Below the pieces are notes generated by a model. The model was not told where the DNA came from, did not search any database, and saw only the letters and a program-made list of their open reading frames with translations. A stretch of 64,000 nt of DNA from Sinorhizobium saheli (GTDB taxonomy: Bacteria > Pseudomonadota > Alphaproteobacteria > Rhizobiales > Rhizobiaceae), in contig NZ_LNQB01000102.1 of assembly GCF_001651875.1 (NCBI RefSeq), forward strand, positions 186,001 to 250,000, read 5' to 3'. How positions within the stretch are numbered: the first letter of the stretch is position 1; the number at the start of each line of letters is the position of its first letter. The translations under genes and the position numbers were made by a program. Positions 1-8,236 of this stretch are shown in pieces.

Positions 1-768
1 AACGCGCTGGTGACGCTGGCCCATGATTGCCGCCGCCCGGAAATGTTTCGCCCGCAGCTTCTCGCCGCAATCGAAATGGTCAAGCACGGCGATCTCGACC
101 CGGCGACGACGACCGGCGCCTGGGCGGGCGAGATCGGCCAGGTGCAGATGCTGCCGGAGGACATCGTCGCCTATGGCGTCGATGGCGACGGCGACGGTCA
201 CGTCAACCTGAAGAAGAGCTCGCCCGACGCCATTCTGACGGCGGCGAAATTCATCCAGAGCCTCGGCTTCAAGGCGGGCGAGCCCTGGATCCAGGAAGTC
301 AGCGTTCCAGACTTGCTGCCCTGGGAAAAGACCGGTTTGCAGCCCGGCATGACGGCGGGGGACTGGTTTGCGCTCGGCGTCACGCCGCGCGACGGCAATA
401 CCTCCCACAGCGGGCTCGAAGCCTCGCTCGTCCTGCCGCAGGGGCACAAGGGGGCGGCGTTCCTCACCTACCCCAACTTCAAGATCTATCTCGAGTGGAA
501 CCAGTCGTTCATCTACACGACATCGGCCGCCTATTTCGCGACCCGCCTCGCCGGCGCTCCGCCCTATCAGCAGGGGAACCCGGAGCCGGGTCTCGGCGAC
601 GCCGAGATGAAGGCCTTGCAGCAGAGGCTCCAGGCCCTCGGCCACGACGTCGGCAAGGTCGACGGCATTCTCGGCTCCGGCACCCGCGCGGCCCTGCAGA
701 AGGAGCAGTTGAAGCTCGGCCTGCCGGCCGATGGCTGGGCGACGCCGGCCGTGCTGAACGCGCTCTAA
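1..768 (+). CDS. Lytic murein transglycosylase, C-terminal part (5' end outside window)
   Basis: This is an open frame from the first base of the window to a TAA at 766-768, so the N-terminus and the catalytic start of the domain are missing. The visible 255 residues begin inside an SLT_2/MltB-type domain; the stretch GAWAGEIGQVQMLP is the family's substrate-groove motif, followed by DGDGDGHVNL and a WNQS segment. The last ~65 residues form a PG_binding_1 domain (LQQRLQALGHDVGKVDGILG...). Known members are periplasmic or outer-membrane enzymes that cleave the MurNAc-GlcNAc bond to give 1,6-anhydro ends. No partner gene is visible; the next gene starts about 155 bases downstream. The family call is firm, the subclass less so. 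Confidence 0.9.
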   Translation, partial: NALVTLAHDCRRPEMFRPQLLAAIEMVKHGDLDPATTTGAWAGEIGQVQMLPEDIVAYGVDGDGDGHVNLKKSSPDAILTAAKFIQSLGFKAGEPWIQEVSVPDLLPWEKTGLQPGMTAGDWFALGVTPRDGNTSHSGLEASLVLPQGHKGAAFLTYPNFKIYLEWNQSFIYTTSAAYFATRLAGAPPYQQGNPEPGLGDAEMKALQQRLQALGHDVGKVDGILGSGTRAALQKEQLKLGLPADGWATPAVLNAL

Positions 769-785
769 GCGGGATGCGCTCACGA

Positions 786-814
786 TGATATTGGGTCGAA
801 CCGGCCCAATATCA
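786..814. repeat. Stem-loop downstream of the murein transglycosylase
   Basis: A perfect 10-bp inverted repeat (TGATATTGGG / CCCAATATCA) with a 9-base loop sits 18 bases after the stop codon. There is no T-run on either side, so it is a weak candidate for intrinsic termination. It may instead be an mRNA 3' end stabiliser or a dispersed palindrome. Confidence 0.5.
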
Positions 815-922
815 CAAACGTGATCGTGGTCGCTGATATGTCCCGCTGTCCTTCCTCATGGCTTGAGCCCAGGCGGCAGCTCATCTTGCTCGCGCTTGCG
901 CCGGGCACGGAGATCCTACGGA

Positions 923-1369
923 ATGAATGCCTTGATCAATGTACGCGACGCTCGCGCAGAAGACGAAGCGCCCTGGCGCAGACTCTGGGATGCCTATGCC
1001 GCCTTCTACGAGACGGTCGTCGCGCCGGAAATCACGACGCACACATGGCGGCGCATCCTTGATCCCCGCTCTCCGCTGATCGGCCGCATCGCCGCCGACG
1101 GTGATCAAGTCATCGGCTTCAGCGTCAGCGTCCTCCATGAAGGAACCTGGGCGTCCGATCAGGTGTGCTATCTGGAAGACCTCTTCGTGGACCCTGACTT
1201 CCGCGGCAAGGGCGCGGGCCGAAGATTGATCCAGGACCTCCTCGACCTGGGCAAGGAACGGAAATGGTCCGGGCTATATTGGCATACCCGGGCCGGCAAC
1301 CCTGCCCGCCGGCTTTACGACGAGTTCGTCGCAGCGGACGATTTCGTTCGTTATCGCATCCATCTTTAA
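923..1369 (+). CDS. GNAT-family N-acetyltransferase
   Basis: The 148-residue protein has the layout of a GCN5-related acetyltransferase. The acetyl-CoA pyrophosphate loop is DFRGKGAGRRL (about residues 89-99), preceded by the acidic strand CYLEDLFVDP and followed by WHTRAGNPARRLYDEF. The ATG at 923 was preferred over an upstream in-frame ATG at 863 because a GGAG at 909-912 lies at proper spacing and the upstream stretch is Arg/Ser-rich junk. The acceptor substrate cannot be predicted. It stands alone between the transglycosylase and the EamA transporter. Confidence 0.88.
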   Translation: MNALINVRDARAEDEAPWRRLWDAYAAFYETVVAPEITTHTWRRILDPRSPLIGRIAADGDQVIGFSVSVLHEGTWASDQVCYLEDLFVDPDFRGKGAGRRLIQDLLDLGKERKWSGLYWHTRAGNPARRLYDEFVAADDFVRYRIHL

Positions 1370-1554
1370 TCCGAGAGCTCCGGCTTTCCCGGTCCGACGG
1401 CCAGCCGATGCCATAGATCGCAATTCTTGTCGCGCGGCAAGAAGCGGGTGGCTGTGCCCGTCTTGTTGTATTAATGCTCGTACACTTCCAGATTGTTCGG
1501 GCCGGAACGCGCATTTGCATCTGGCCCCTCTCCCGATCGCAGCGCAGGCAGCAC

Positions 1555-2499
1555 ATGGCTTCAATGACAAACGCCATCAAAACCCAGATGACGCTACGCC
1601 TGTGGGCGCTGCTGGCGCTGCTCGGCCTGATCTGGGGCGGTTCCTTCTTCTTCGCCCGCATCGCCGTCGCCCACGTGCCGCCTTTCACGCTCGTGCTCCT
1701 GCGCCTCGGCCTCGCCGCCCTTGCGCTTCATCTCTATCTTCGCGGCCGTCACGGCCTCTATCCGGCGCTCAGGAAGCGCTGGCGCGAATTCTTGCTGATG
1801 GGGCTTATCAACAACGCCATACCGCATGCCCTCATCTTTTTCGGCCAGACGCATATCGGCGCCGGGCTTGCCGCAATCTTGAACGCGACGACGCCGGTCT
1901 GGACGGTGCTCATCGCCAACACCCTCACGGAGGATGAGAAACTGAGCGCGGCGAAGATCAGCGGCTGCCTGCTCGGACTTGCGGGCACGGTCGTGCTCAT
2001 CGGGCCGAGTGCGCTCGCCGGCGTCTTCGGCGACGCCAGCGACGTTCCGCTCTGGGCACTCGTCCTGCCGGTCCTGGCGGCCGTGAGCTACGGCTTTTCC
2101 GCCACCTACGGCAAACGCTTCCGCGATCTGGCGCCGCCGGTGACCGCCACCGGGCAATTGACCGCATCGACCATCGTCATGCTGCCGGTCGCCGCCTTTG
2201 CCGACACGCCATGGGCGCTGCCGCTGCCGCCCCTCGCCGCGCTCCTCGCGATCCTGGGGCTTGCCCTCCTATCCACCGCCTATGCCTATATCCTCTTCTT
2301 CCGGATCATGGCGCAGGCCGGCGCCACCAACACGTCGCTCGTGACCCTGCTCGTGCCGCCGAGCGCCATCCTGCTCGGCTATCTCTTCCTCGGAGAGACG
2401 CTGCAGGCGACGGATATCGCCGGAATGCTCGTCATTGCTGCCGGGCTTGCCGTCCTCGACGGCCGTGTGCTCAGGCGCGGATATGCCGCCGGAAGATAG
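1555..2499 (+). CDS. EamA/DMT-family inner-membrane transporter
   Basis: The 314-residue protein has about ten hydrophobic segments in two EamA repeats. The first opens with LLALLGLIWGGSFFFARIAV and the second begins near the middle (LVLPVLAAVSYGFSATYGKRF). The family (RhaT/YdcZ/RarD-type drug/metabolite transporters) exports amino acids, metabolites or drugs by proton exchange. The ATG at 1555 was chosen because the membrane region begins just after it and the upstream in-frame ATG at 1474 would add a basic, non-family extension. Alternative starts are at 1564 and 1588. Substrate unknown; no operon partner. Confidence 0.88.
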   Translation: MASMTNAIKTQMTLRLWALLALLGLIWGGSFFFARIAVAHVPPFTLVLLRLGLAALALHLYLRGRHGLYPALRKRWREFLLMGLINNAIPHALIFFGQTHIGAGLAAILNATTPVWTVLIANTLTEDEKLSAAKISGCLLGLAGTVVLIGPSALAGVFGDASDVPLWALVLPVLAAVSYGFSATYGKRFRDLAPPVTATGQLTASTIVMLPVAAFADTPWALPLPPLAALLAILGLALLSTAYAYILFFRIMAQAGATNTSLVTLLVPPSAILLGYLFLGETLQATDIAGMLVIAAGLAVLDGRVLRRGYAAGR

Positions 2500-2774
2500 G
2501 CCCGGCCCCCCTCTGCGTAGGTTACCACGTGCTCGGCCCGAAGTGATTCATTGCCGTTGCGCACCTTCACGGAGCGTTACAGGCGTTTACATTAACCGGG
2601 CCGAAGGAATTGTGAAAAAATTGTGGCAAACTGAAAAAGCAAGCGATTGTAGTCACTTAGGCCTGTGAATAGAGGATTTTAGCAATCCGCGTTTCGCAGC
2701 GCAGCACAAGTTTCGCTTTTACGTGCCGCTTTTTCGCCCTATGTTTTACCCGTCAACGCGAGGGAGGATCGTTT

Positions 2775-2852
2775 ATGGGACTTACACACTCGTTGAATGT
2801 CCTCATGATCAGTGCAGCGTTCGCATTCGTGGCCGTAATGCTTTTCGTATGA
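2775..2852 (+). CDS. Putative 25-residue single-span membrane microprotein
   Basis: A short frame with an ATG at 2775 and TGA at 2850-2852 encodes 25 residues: a short polar start (MGLTHSLN) followed by an uninterrupted hydrophobic run (VLMISAAFAFVAVMLFV). A near-ideal ribosome site, GGGAGG at 2762-2767, sits 7 bases before the ATG. The frame lies in an otherwise geneless stretch (2500-3024) whose upstream part is AT-richer, as a promoter region would be. No known family is assigned. The ribosome site plus a clean transmembrane helix make translation likely; the function is unknown, perhaps an accessory subunit or regulator in the inner membrane. Confidence 0.6.
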   Translation: MGLTHSLNVLMISAAFAFVAVMLFV

Positions 2853-2974
2853 TGCAGGGCCACTGAAAGTCCAAACCGAAACAGGGACTCTAATTTCCGG
2901 AAAATCCATTTTGCAGCAAAGCATGTCAGGTTGGCCGCTCTGAGAGCACCGTGATCGACAGGCTGCAACACCGA

Positions 2975-3008
2975 AAAGCCCATGAACCGCTCTGGTTTCA
3001 TGGGCTTT
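2975..3008 (-). terminator. Strong hairpin, terminator for metF (possibly bidirectional)
   Basis: A perfect 12-bp inverted repeat (AAAGCCCATGAA / TTCATGGGCTTT) with a 10-base loop lies 16 bases beyond the metF stop. On the minus strand the stem ends in a short run of T. On the plus strand it lies about 120 bases past the microprotein gene and could end that transcript too. Confidence 0.7.
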
Positions 3009-3024
3009 CATTCGTTTGCAGGCG

Positions 3025-3963
3025 CTACGCGCTCGCGGCTACCTGGGTGGGGCGCTCGGCGCGGTCCAATGCGGCAGTCTGCCTGCGCTCAACGCCGAGC
3101 AGGTCGCAGACGGCCGCCACGAGCGGCGAACGGTTCATCGTATAGAGGTGGAAATCGGTCACGCCGCGCCGGACGAGATCGACGATCTGCTCGGCCGCGA
3201 TATGCGTTGCCTCCCGGAAGCGCTCCTCCGGCCGCTCGTCGAGATGGCCGAGCCTGGAGACGATCGATTCCGGAACCCTGGCGCCGCAAAGCCCGGCGAA
3301 CTTCTGCACCTGGGCAAGGTTGTTGATCGGCAATATGCCCGGCACCACCGGGATCCCGATGCCGGCGTCCCTGACGCGCTCCAGATAGCGCTCGAAGTCG
3401 TCATTGTCGAAGAAGAACTGGGTGATTGCCCGCGTCGCGCCATTGTCGACCTTGCCCTTCAGCATGTCGATGTCGGCCGCCACGTCCCGGCTTTCCGGAT
3501 GCTTTTCCGGATAGGCGGAGACCGAGATTTCGAAATCGCCGCGCGCGCGCAACGCCTTGACGAGGGCGGCGGCATTCTCATAACCGCCGGGAAAGGGCTG
3601 GTAGGCACTGCCGATCCCGCCTTGCGGGTCGCCCCTCAACGCAACGAAGTGGCGGACGCCCGAGGCGAGGAACTCGTCGATCACCGCATCCACCTCCTCC
3701 TTCGGCGCGCCGACGCAGGTGAGATGGGCCGCGGTGTTGTGAAGTCCCATGTCCTTGATCATACGCTTGACGGCGGTCAGCGAACGCGCCTTGGTCGAGC
3801 CGCCGGCGCCGTAAGTCACCGTCACGAATGCCGGCGCGAAGGCGGAAAGGTCGCCGACGGTGCGAAAGAGCTGCGTTTCCATCTCCTCGTTCTTCGGGGG
3901 GAAGTATTCGAAGGACAGCCTGAGACTGCCGCATTCGGCGGGGTGTAGCGTCCGTTCGTTCAT
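3025..3963 (-). CDS. metF: 5,10-methylenetetrahydrofolate reductase
   Basis: The 312-residue protein matches the length and motifs of bacterial MetF: SFEYFPPKNEEME near the N-terminus (the E and the FPPK segment belong to the active site), FVTVTYGAGGST, HLTCVGAPKEEVD, FVALRGDPQGG, ITQFFFDNDDFERYL and the VPGILPINNLAQVQKFAGLCGA region. It uses FAD and NAD(P)H to make 5-methyl-THF, the methyl donor for methionine synthase. The ATG at 3963 has a GGGGGA site 8 bases upstream; the longer open frame to 4047 overlaps the upstream gene and is not family-like. It starts 2 bases after the ArsR-methyltransferase stop, so the two form an operon, presumably under the palindrome at 5007-5028. Confidence 0.96.
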   Translation of the reverse strand: MNERTLHPAECGSLRLSFEYFPPKNEEMETQLFRTVGDLSAFAPAFVTVTYGAGGSTKARSLTAVKRMIKDMGLHNTAAHLTCVGAPKEEVDAVIDEFLASGVRHFVALRGDPQGGIGSAYQPFPGGYENAAALVKALRARGDFEISVSAYPEKHPESRDVAADIDMLKGKVDNGATRAITQFFFDNDDFERYLERVRDAGIGIPVVPGILPINNLAQVQKFAGLCGARVPESIVSRLGHLDERPEERFREATHIAAEQIVDLVRRGVTDFHLYTMNRSPLVAAVCDLLGVERRQTAALDRAERPTQVAASA

Positions 3964-3965
3964 TC

Positions 3966-4991
3966 TCAAATTCCCCCTACCTGAAGGCGCTGGCGCGGCC
4001 TGTCGATGACGGCGTCGTTGGCCGCGCGCTGGTCCCGTGCCAGCCAAATGGTAACCGTCAGTTTCCCCTCCTCAGCGCCTTCCGGCGCAAGATCGGTCGT
4101 CTTCTCCAGCGACAGATTCGCCTTCTGAAGCCATTCGGACATCATCTGATGCGAGAAACCGAGGCGCGCATGAGCGTGCTCGTCGCGCAGATATTCAAGT
4201 CCGTGCGGCGCGAAGTCGATGATCACGAGCCGGCCGCCGGGCACGAGCATGCGGGCCGCTTCGGCGATCGCCGCCTCCGGCTCGTTGAGGTAGTGCAGCA
4301 CCTGGTGGATCGTGACGAGATCGAAGGACTGCCCGTCGAGCGGCAGATTGAAGATGTCGCCGTGACGGATCGAAGCCTTGGTGATGCCTGCCCGGTCGAG
4401 ATTGGAACGCGCCACCGCCAGCATGTCGCGGCTGGCATCGACGCCGATGCCGCGCCGGTAAATGCCCTCCAATAGCTGCAGGATACGCCCGGTGCCGGTG
4501 CCGAGGTCGAGCAGGCTGTCGACCGGCTCGTCGCCGACCATCGCCTTCAGCGCCGCCTCGACATCGCCTTCGGCGACGTGCAGGCGCCTGAGTTCGTCCC
4601 ATTCGGCCGCATTTCGGCTGAAATAGGCCTGCGCCTTCTCCGCCCGTGCTCTTTTGAGGGTGGCAAGTCTCGCCGCGTCCCGGGCGAGGATCGCATCGTC
4701 GGCCGCCGCGGCCGCGAGCAGTTCGCGGATCAGCGCCACGCGACCGCCCTCGTGGCGCAACCGGAAATAGGCCCAGGCGCCTTCCTGGTAACGATCGATG
4801 AGGGCAACCTCGGCCAGCAGTTTCAGATGGCGGGAGATGCGCGGCTGCGATTGCCCGAGAATCTCGGTGAGATCGGTGACCGTCAGGTCGCTCGCCGCCA
4901 GCAACGCCAGGAGGCGCATCCGCGTCGGCTCGCCCGCCGCCTTCAAGACGTCGACGAGCGCATCCAAGCCAAGCATCCCTCGATCAGTCAT
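3966..4991 (-). CDS. ArsR-type regulator fused to a SAM-dependent methyltransferase
   Basis: The 341-residue protein has two parts. Residues ~1-95 are a winged-helix ArsR domain (LKAAGEPTRMRLLALLAASDLTV then LGQSQPRISRHLKLL, the recognition helix). Residues ~130-330 are a class I methyltransferase with motif I DLGTGTGRIL, motif II GVDASRDML and the post-I segment HGDIFNLPL. It heads an operon with metF, which suggests it senses SAM or SAH and regulates methionine/methyl-cycle genes, as SahR/SamR-type ArsR regulators are proposed to do in other Proteobacteria. The ATG at 4991 is preceded by GGGGA and leaves the 22-bp palindrome just upstream. GTG 5009 and ATG 5003 would lie in or beside the palindrome without a ribosome site. 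Whether the methyltransferase half is catalytic or only a ligand sensor is unknown. Confidence 0.9.
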   Translation of the reverse strand: MTDRGMLGLDALVDVLKAAGEPTRMRLLALLAASDLTVTDLTEILGQSQPRISRHLKLLAEVALIDRYQEGAWAYFRLRHEGGRVALIRELLAAAAADDAILARDAARLATLKRARAEKAQAYFSRNAAEWDELRRLHVAEGDVEAALKAMVGDEPVDSLLDLGTGTGRILQLLEGIYRRGIGVDASRDMLAVARSNLDRAGITKASIRHGDIFNLPLDGQSFDLVTIHQVLHYLNEPEAAIAEAARMLVPGGRLVIIDFAPHGLEYLRDEHAHARLGFSHQMMSEWLQKANLSLEKTTDLAPEGAEEGKLTVTIWLARDQRAANDAVIDRPRQRLQVGGI

Positions 4992-5006
4992 CGCTTTCCC
5001 CATCAA

Positions 5007-5028
5007 CACATAAAGATATCTTTATGTG
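5007..5028. promoter_or_regulatory. Perfect 22-bp palindrome, probable operator of the ArsR-methyltransferase/metF operon
   Basis: Positions 5007-5028 are an uninterrupted, perfect palindrome with core ATAAAGATATCTTTAT, 15 bases upstream of the chosen regulator start. Size, symmetry and position fit an ArsR-family dimer site giving autoregulation. The assignment to this regulator is inference. Confidence 0.75.
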
Positions 5029-5240
5029 ATTTGCGGAAACTGCGCAAGTGAATTTGCGCAGGCAGGCAAGGGAATGGCGTGGGCAGGACATGGAGGCCGA
5101 CAAGGCACGGTCCTGCGCCCCAATGGGAAGCGAAGCGACGCCACGCTTCTATCCTGGCGCTCGTTCTGCTGGTCGTTGAGGTCGGCAAACTTGGTGACCG
5201 CAACAGGAGTTTAATGGATAAAGGGCCAAACTGCGCTGTC

Positions 5241-5345
5241 CTCATTCCTGTGCCTGTCACAGGAATCCAGCCGCGGCGCGTCGGCGCCGTGAATGACCCT
5301 GTTCAAGAACTGAAGCCCTGGATTCCAGGCACAGATATCTCCTGC
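5241..5345. repeat. Rhizobial-type intergenic palindromic repeat
   Basis: The geneless stretch 5029-5450 contains this element. A perfect 9-bp stem ATTCCTGTG/CACAGGAAT (5244-5252, 5258-5266) is followed by GGAATCCAGCCGCGGCGCG, and the inverted counterpart CTGGATTCC recurs at 5318-5326. I recall similar palindromes scattered between genes in rhizobial genomes. The rest of the stretch shows no convincing coding frame; the long plus-strand frame through it continues antisense to ettA. Confidence 0.5.
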
Positions 5346-5450
5346 ACCCAAAGACCCGGCGCGCTTCATCCCCGTGACGAGCAAGGCAATGAGGGCGGGC
5401 GAAATGCAGCGATCGACACCCGCCCCATCGCGGCCAACCGGCCGCCCCGT

Positions 5451-7100
5451 CTATCGCGTCAGGCGCTTGTAGGTCACCCGCTTCGGGTTGACCGAATCCG
5501 GGCCGAGGCGGCGGATCTTGTCCTTCTCGTAATCCTCGAAGTTGCCCTCGAACCATTCGACATGGCTGTCGCCCTCGAAGGCGAGGATGTGGGTCGCGAG
5601 CCGGTCGAGGAACATGCGGTCGTGGCTGATGATGACCGCGCAGCCGGCGAAGTTTTCGAGCGCGTCCTCGAGTGCCGCCAGCGTTTCCGTGTCGAGGTCG
5701 TTGGTCGGCTCGTCGAGCAGGACGACGTTGCCGCCCGACTTCAGCATCTTGGCGAGGTGCACGCGGTTGCGCTGGCCACCAGAAAGCGTGCCCACCTTCT
5801 GCTGCTGGTCGCCGCCCTTGAAGTTGAAGGACGAGCAATAGGCGCGCGAATTGACCTCGTGCTTGCCGAGCTTGATGACGTCATTGCCGCCGGAGATCTC
5901 CTCCCAGACGGTCTTGTTGGGGTCGAGCGCATCGCGGCTCTGGTCGACATAGGCGAGCTGCACGCTGTCGCCGATCCGGAACGAGCCGTCATCGGGCTGC
6001 TCCTGGCCGGTGATCATGCGGAAGAGCGTGGTCTTGCCGGCGCCGTTCGGACCGATGACGCCGACGATGCCGCCCGGCGGCAGCTTGAAGCTCAGGCCTT
6101 CGATCAGAAGCTGGTCGCCATAGCCCTTGGAAAGGTTGTCCGCCTCGATGACCACCTGCCCGAGGCGCTCGCCGACCGGGATGATGATCTGCGCGTCGCC
6201 CGGACGGCGATCGGCGGCTGCCTTGACCAGCTCGTCATAAGCGCGGACGCGGGCCTTGGACTTTGCCTGACGGGCCTTCGGGCTCGAGGCGATCCACTCC
6301 TGTTCACGGCTGATCGCCTTCTGGCGAGCGGCTTCCTCGCGGCCTTCCTGCGCCATGCGCTTGGCCTTGGCCTGGAGATAGGCGGAATAGTTGCCCTCAT
6401 AGGGAATGCCGCGGCCGCGGTCGAGCTCGAGGATCCAGCCGGTGACGTTGTCGAGGAAGTAGCGGTCGTGGGTGACCATCAGCACGGCGCCCGGATATTC
6501 GCGCAGGTGGCTTTCAAGCCAGGCGATCGTCTCGGCGTCGAGATGGTTGGTCGGCTCGTCGAGGAGCAAGAGGTCCGGCTGCGACAGCAGGAGCTTGCAA
6601 AGCGCGACGCGGCGCTTCTCGCCGCCCGAGAGATTGTTGACGTCGGCGTCGCCCGGCGGGCAGCGCAGCGCGTCCATCGCCATCTCCACCTGGCTGTCGA
6701 GGTCCCAGAGGTTCTGGCTGTCGATGATGTCCTGGAGCTTGGCGCCCTCTTCCGCCGTCTCGTCGGAATAGTTCATCATCAGCTCGTTGTAACGATCGAG
6801 GATCGCCTTCTTGGCGGCGACCCCTTCCATGACGTTGTCGAGCACCGTCTTTGCCGGATCGAGCTGCGGCTCCTGCGGCAGGTAGCCGACCGTCGCGCCT
6901 TCGGCGACCCAGGCCTCGCCGGTATATTCGTGGTCGATGCCCGCCATGATCCTCAGCACCGTCGACTTACCGGCGCCGTTGGGACCGAGGATACCGATCT
7001 TCGCGTCCGGATAGAACGAGAGATGGATGTTCTCGAGGACCTTCTTGTTGCCGTAGGCCTTGTTGAGCCCGGCCATGTGATAGATGAACTGACGTGCCAT
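5451..7100 (-). CDS. ettA: Energy-dependent translational throttle, ABC-F ATPase
   Basis: The 549-residue protein is full length for EttA (about 555 in E. coli). It has two ABC domains: Walker A at 39-47 (GPNGAGKST) and 350-357, signatures LSGGE (157-161) and LSGGQ (439-443), Walker B plus ABC-F signature DEPTNHLD (181-188) and DEPTNDLD (463-470). The EttA arm insertion is about residues 95-130 and the inter-domain linker is Lys/Arg-rich (~240-300). No membrane segment is present, as expected for a soluble ribosome E-site factor that gates the first elongation steps according to ATP/ADP ratio. It appears monocistronic; its leader holds a long inverted repeat (7112-7205). The start is ATG at 7100. 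Confidence 0.96.
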   Translation of the reverse strand: MARQFIYHMAGLNKAYGNKKVLENIHLSFYPDAKIGILGPNGAGKSTVLRIMAGIDHEYTGEAWVAEGATVGYLPQEPQLDPAKTVLDNVMEGVAAKKAILDRYNELMMNYSDETAEEGAKLQDIIDSQNLWDLDSQVEMAMDALRCPPGDADVNNLSGGEKRRVALCKLLLSQPDLLLLDEPTNHLDAETIAWLESHLREYPGAVLMVTHDRYFLDNVTGWILELDRGRGIPYEGNYSAYLQAKAKRMAQEGREEAARQKAISREQEWIASSPKARQAKSKARVRAYDELVKAAADRRPGDAQIIIPVGERLGQVVIEADNLSKGYGDQLLIEGLSFKLPPGGIVGVIGPNGAGKTTLFRMITGQEQPDDGSFRIGDSVQLAYVDQSRDALDPNKTVWEEISGGNDVIKLGKHEVNSRAYCSSFNFKGGDQQQKVGTLSGGQRNRVHLAKMLKSGGNVVLLDEPTNDLDTETLAALEDALENFAGCAVIISHDRMFLDRLATHILAFEGDSHVEWFEGNFEDYEKDKIRRLGPDSVNPKRVTYKRLTR

Positions 7101-7111
7101 AAAGCAATGCT

Positions 7112-7205
7112 CCGCATCGGAAGGAAAATTTGCCCGCTATGTAGGCGAATTATGGTGGCGGGGCAATCCGCCAAAGGCTTGCCCACGCCGATCCTTCCGA
7201 TGCGG
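7112..7205 (-). repeat. Long-range inverted repeat in the ettA leader
   Basis: A perfect 14-bp inverted repeat (7112-7125 and 7192-7205; arm CCGCATCGGAAGGA) spans 66 bases. It fills the gap between the RNase T2 stop and the ettA start. In the ettA transcript the 3' arm ends in GCGG and the following AG completes a GGAG-like ribosome site before the AUG, so folding could partly hide it. An inner stem GGGCAA/TTGCCC (7154-7182) lies between the arms. Confidence 0.55.
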
Positions 7206-7219
7206 CCAACCCGTCCGGG

Positions 7220-7999
7220 TCACCCTCGCCCGGCGGCGTCCGCGACGCCCTTCGCGCATTTGAACTCGGTCGGCCCCGCCGCCTGGATCAGGTCCGAAAG
7301 CCCGGCCTTGCCCGAGAGATCGCCGGAAAGCCCGATCGTCAGCCCGGTGATCACACTGCGCCCGTCGACCGTTTGGCAGCGCATGCGCACCCGGTCGCCG
7401 GCGCCCGTCCCGAAGCTCCGGTCGAAGGCCTGCTTGATCTGCTTCTCGTCGATTTCCTTGCCGATCTCATCGGCAAAGAGCGCGCGCACGGCCGAGCGGT
7501 TGAGCTCGTCCAGCAGCCGGAGCTGCAGCGTGAAATATTCCTCGGCGTTGGCCGTCTGGCAGGTGCCGCTGCGCAGCCACTGATGCCGGTCGAGACCGGA
7601 TTTGACGCCCGGCATGGCGACGAGCAGGCGCTCGGCCGTCGCCTCCGCCATCGCGAGCTTCGGTAGATCCAGCCAGTCGCCCTTGCGGTCGCGCGCCTTC
7701 AGATCCGCCTCGACGCCGCAATAGCTCTTCTTGAGCGGCCACAGGCCGTGAAGCGAGAAATGCGTCGCGTCGAACCGGTCCGTGGTCTGGTCGACGCATT
7801 CCTTGCGCGTCGGCCGCGTCTCGCAGAAACCCGGCTGCCAGCTCACGGCGAGCACATATTCGGTCTTCCCGGCGCCGCGCGCCTCCGCGCCGTCGTCTGC
7901 CGAAGGCTCCTCAGCCGCGGCGAAGGACGCCAGTCCCAGCCCAGCGGCCACTGCCGCAATCCTCACCAAATTCACCATTGCCCTTGCCCGCACTGTCAT
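7220..7999 (-). CDS. Periplasmic ribonuclease T2-family protein
   Basis: The 259-residue protein has a signal peptide (basic start, then AAVAAGLGLASFAAAEE). The T2 fold is marked by the first active-site block HFSLHGLWP (His84) with WQPGFC upstream and KSYC after it. The second block, usually HEWxKHGTC, reads HQWLRSGTC (139-147), so the general acid Glu and second catalytic His are replaced by Gln and Ser. The ATG at 7999 was chosen because GGAGG lies 6 bases upstream. T2 enzymes cut RNA via 2',3'-cyclic phosphates in the periplasm; with this active site the activity may be reduced or altered. It lies upstream of ettA on the same strand and divergent from the 8237 hydrolase. Confidence 0.85.
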   Translation of the reverse strand: MTVRARAMVNLVRIAAVAAGLGLASFAAAEEPSADDGAEARGAGKTEYVLAVSWQPGFCETRPTRKECVDQTTDRFDATHFSLHGLWPLKKSYCGVEADLKARDRKGDWLDLPKLAMAEATAERLLVAMPGVKSGLDRHQWLRSGTCQTANAEEYFTLQLRLLDELNRSAVRALFADEIGKEIDEKQIKQAFDRSFGTGAGDRVRMRCQTVDGRSVITGLTIGLSGDLSGKAGLSDLIQAAGPTEFKCAKGVADAAGRG

Positions 8000-8236
8000 G
8001 ATCGCCTCCGCCATGAAAACAAAACGAGAACAAATATCGACAAATGCGGGAGAAATACAACCCCCAAATGCAATGTTGCTCCCGAATTCAGGAGGACTGT
8101 CGGATTCGTTGTGATCTCATGCGCAACGAGCAACAAGCGGCGATTGCCTTTGCGGGCCAAATCGATTTGATATCTGCCACGGCATCTGCAGGGAAAATGC
8201 CGCGCCTTTCGGCGGCGAGATGGGAGAGTGCATGGC

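Noticed and set aside
5079-7583. 834-codon plus-strand open frame
   Set aside because: It is antisense to ettA and the RNase T2 gene, both with full family motifs. It has no ribosome site and its translation is the Val/Asp/Gly/Arg-rich kind produced by high-GC antisense frames.
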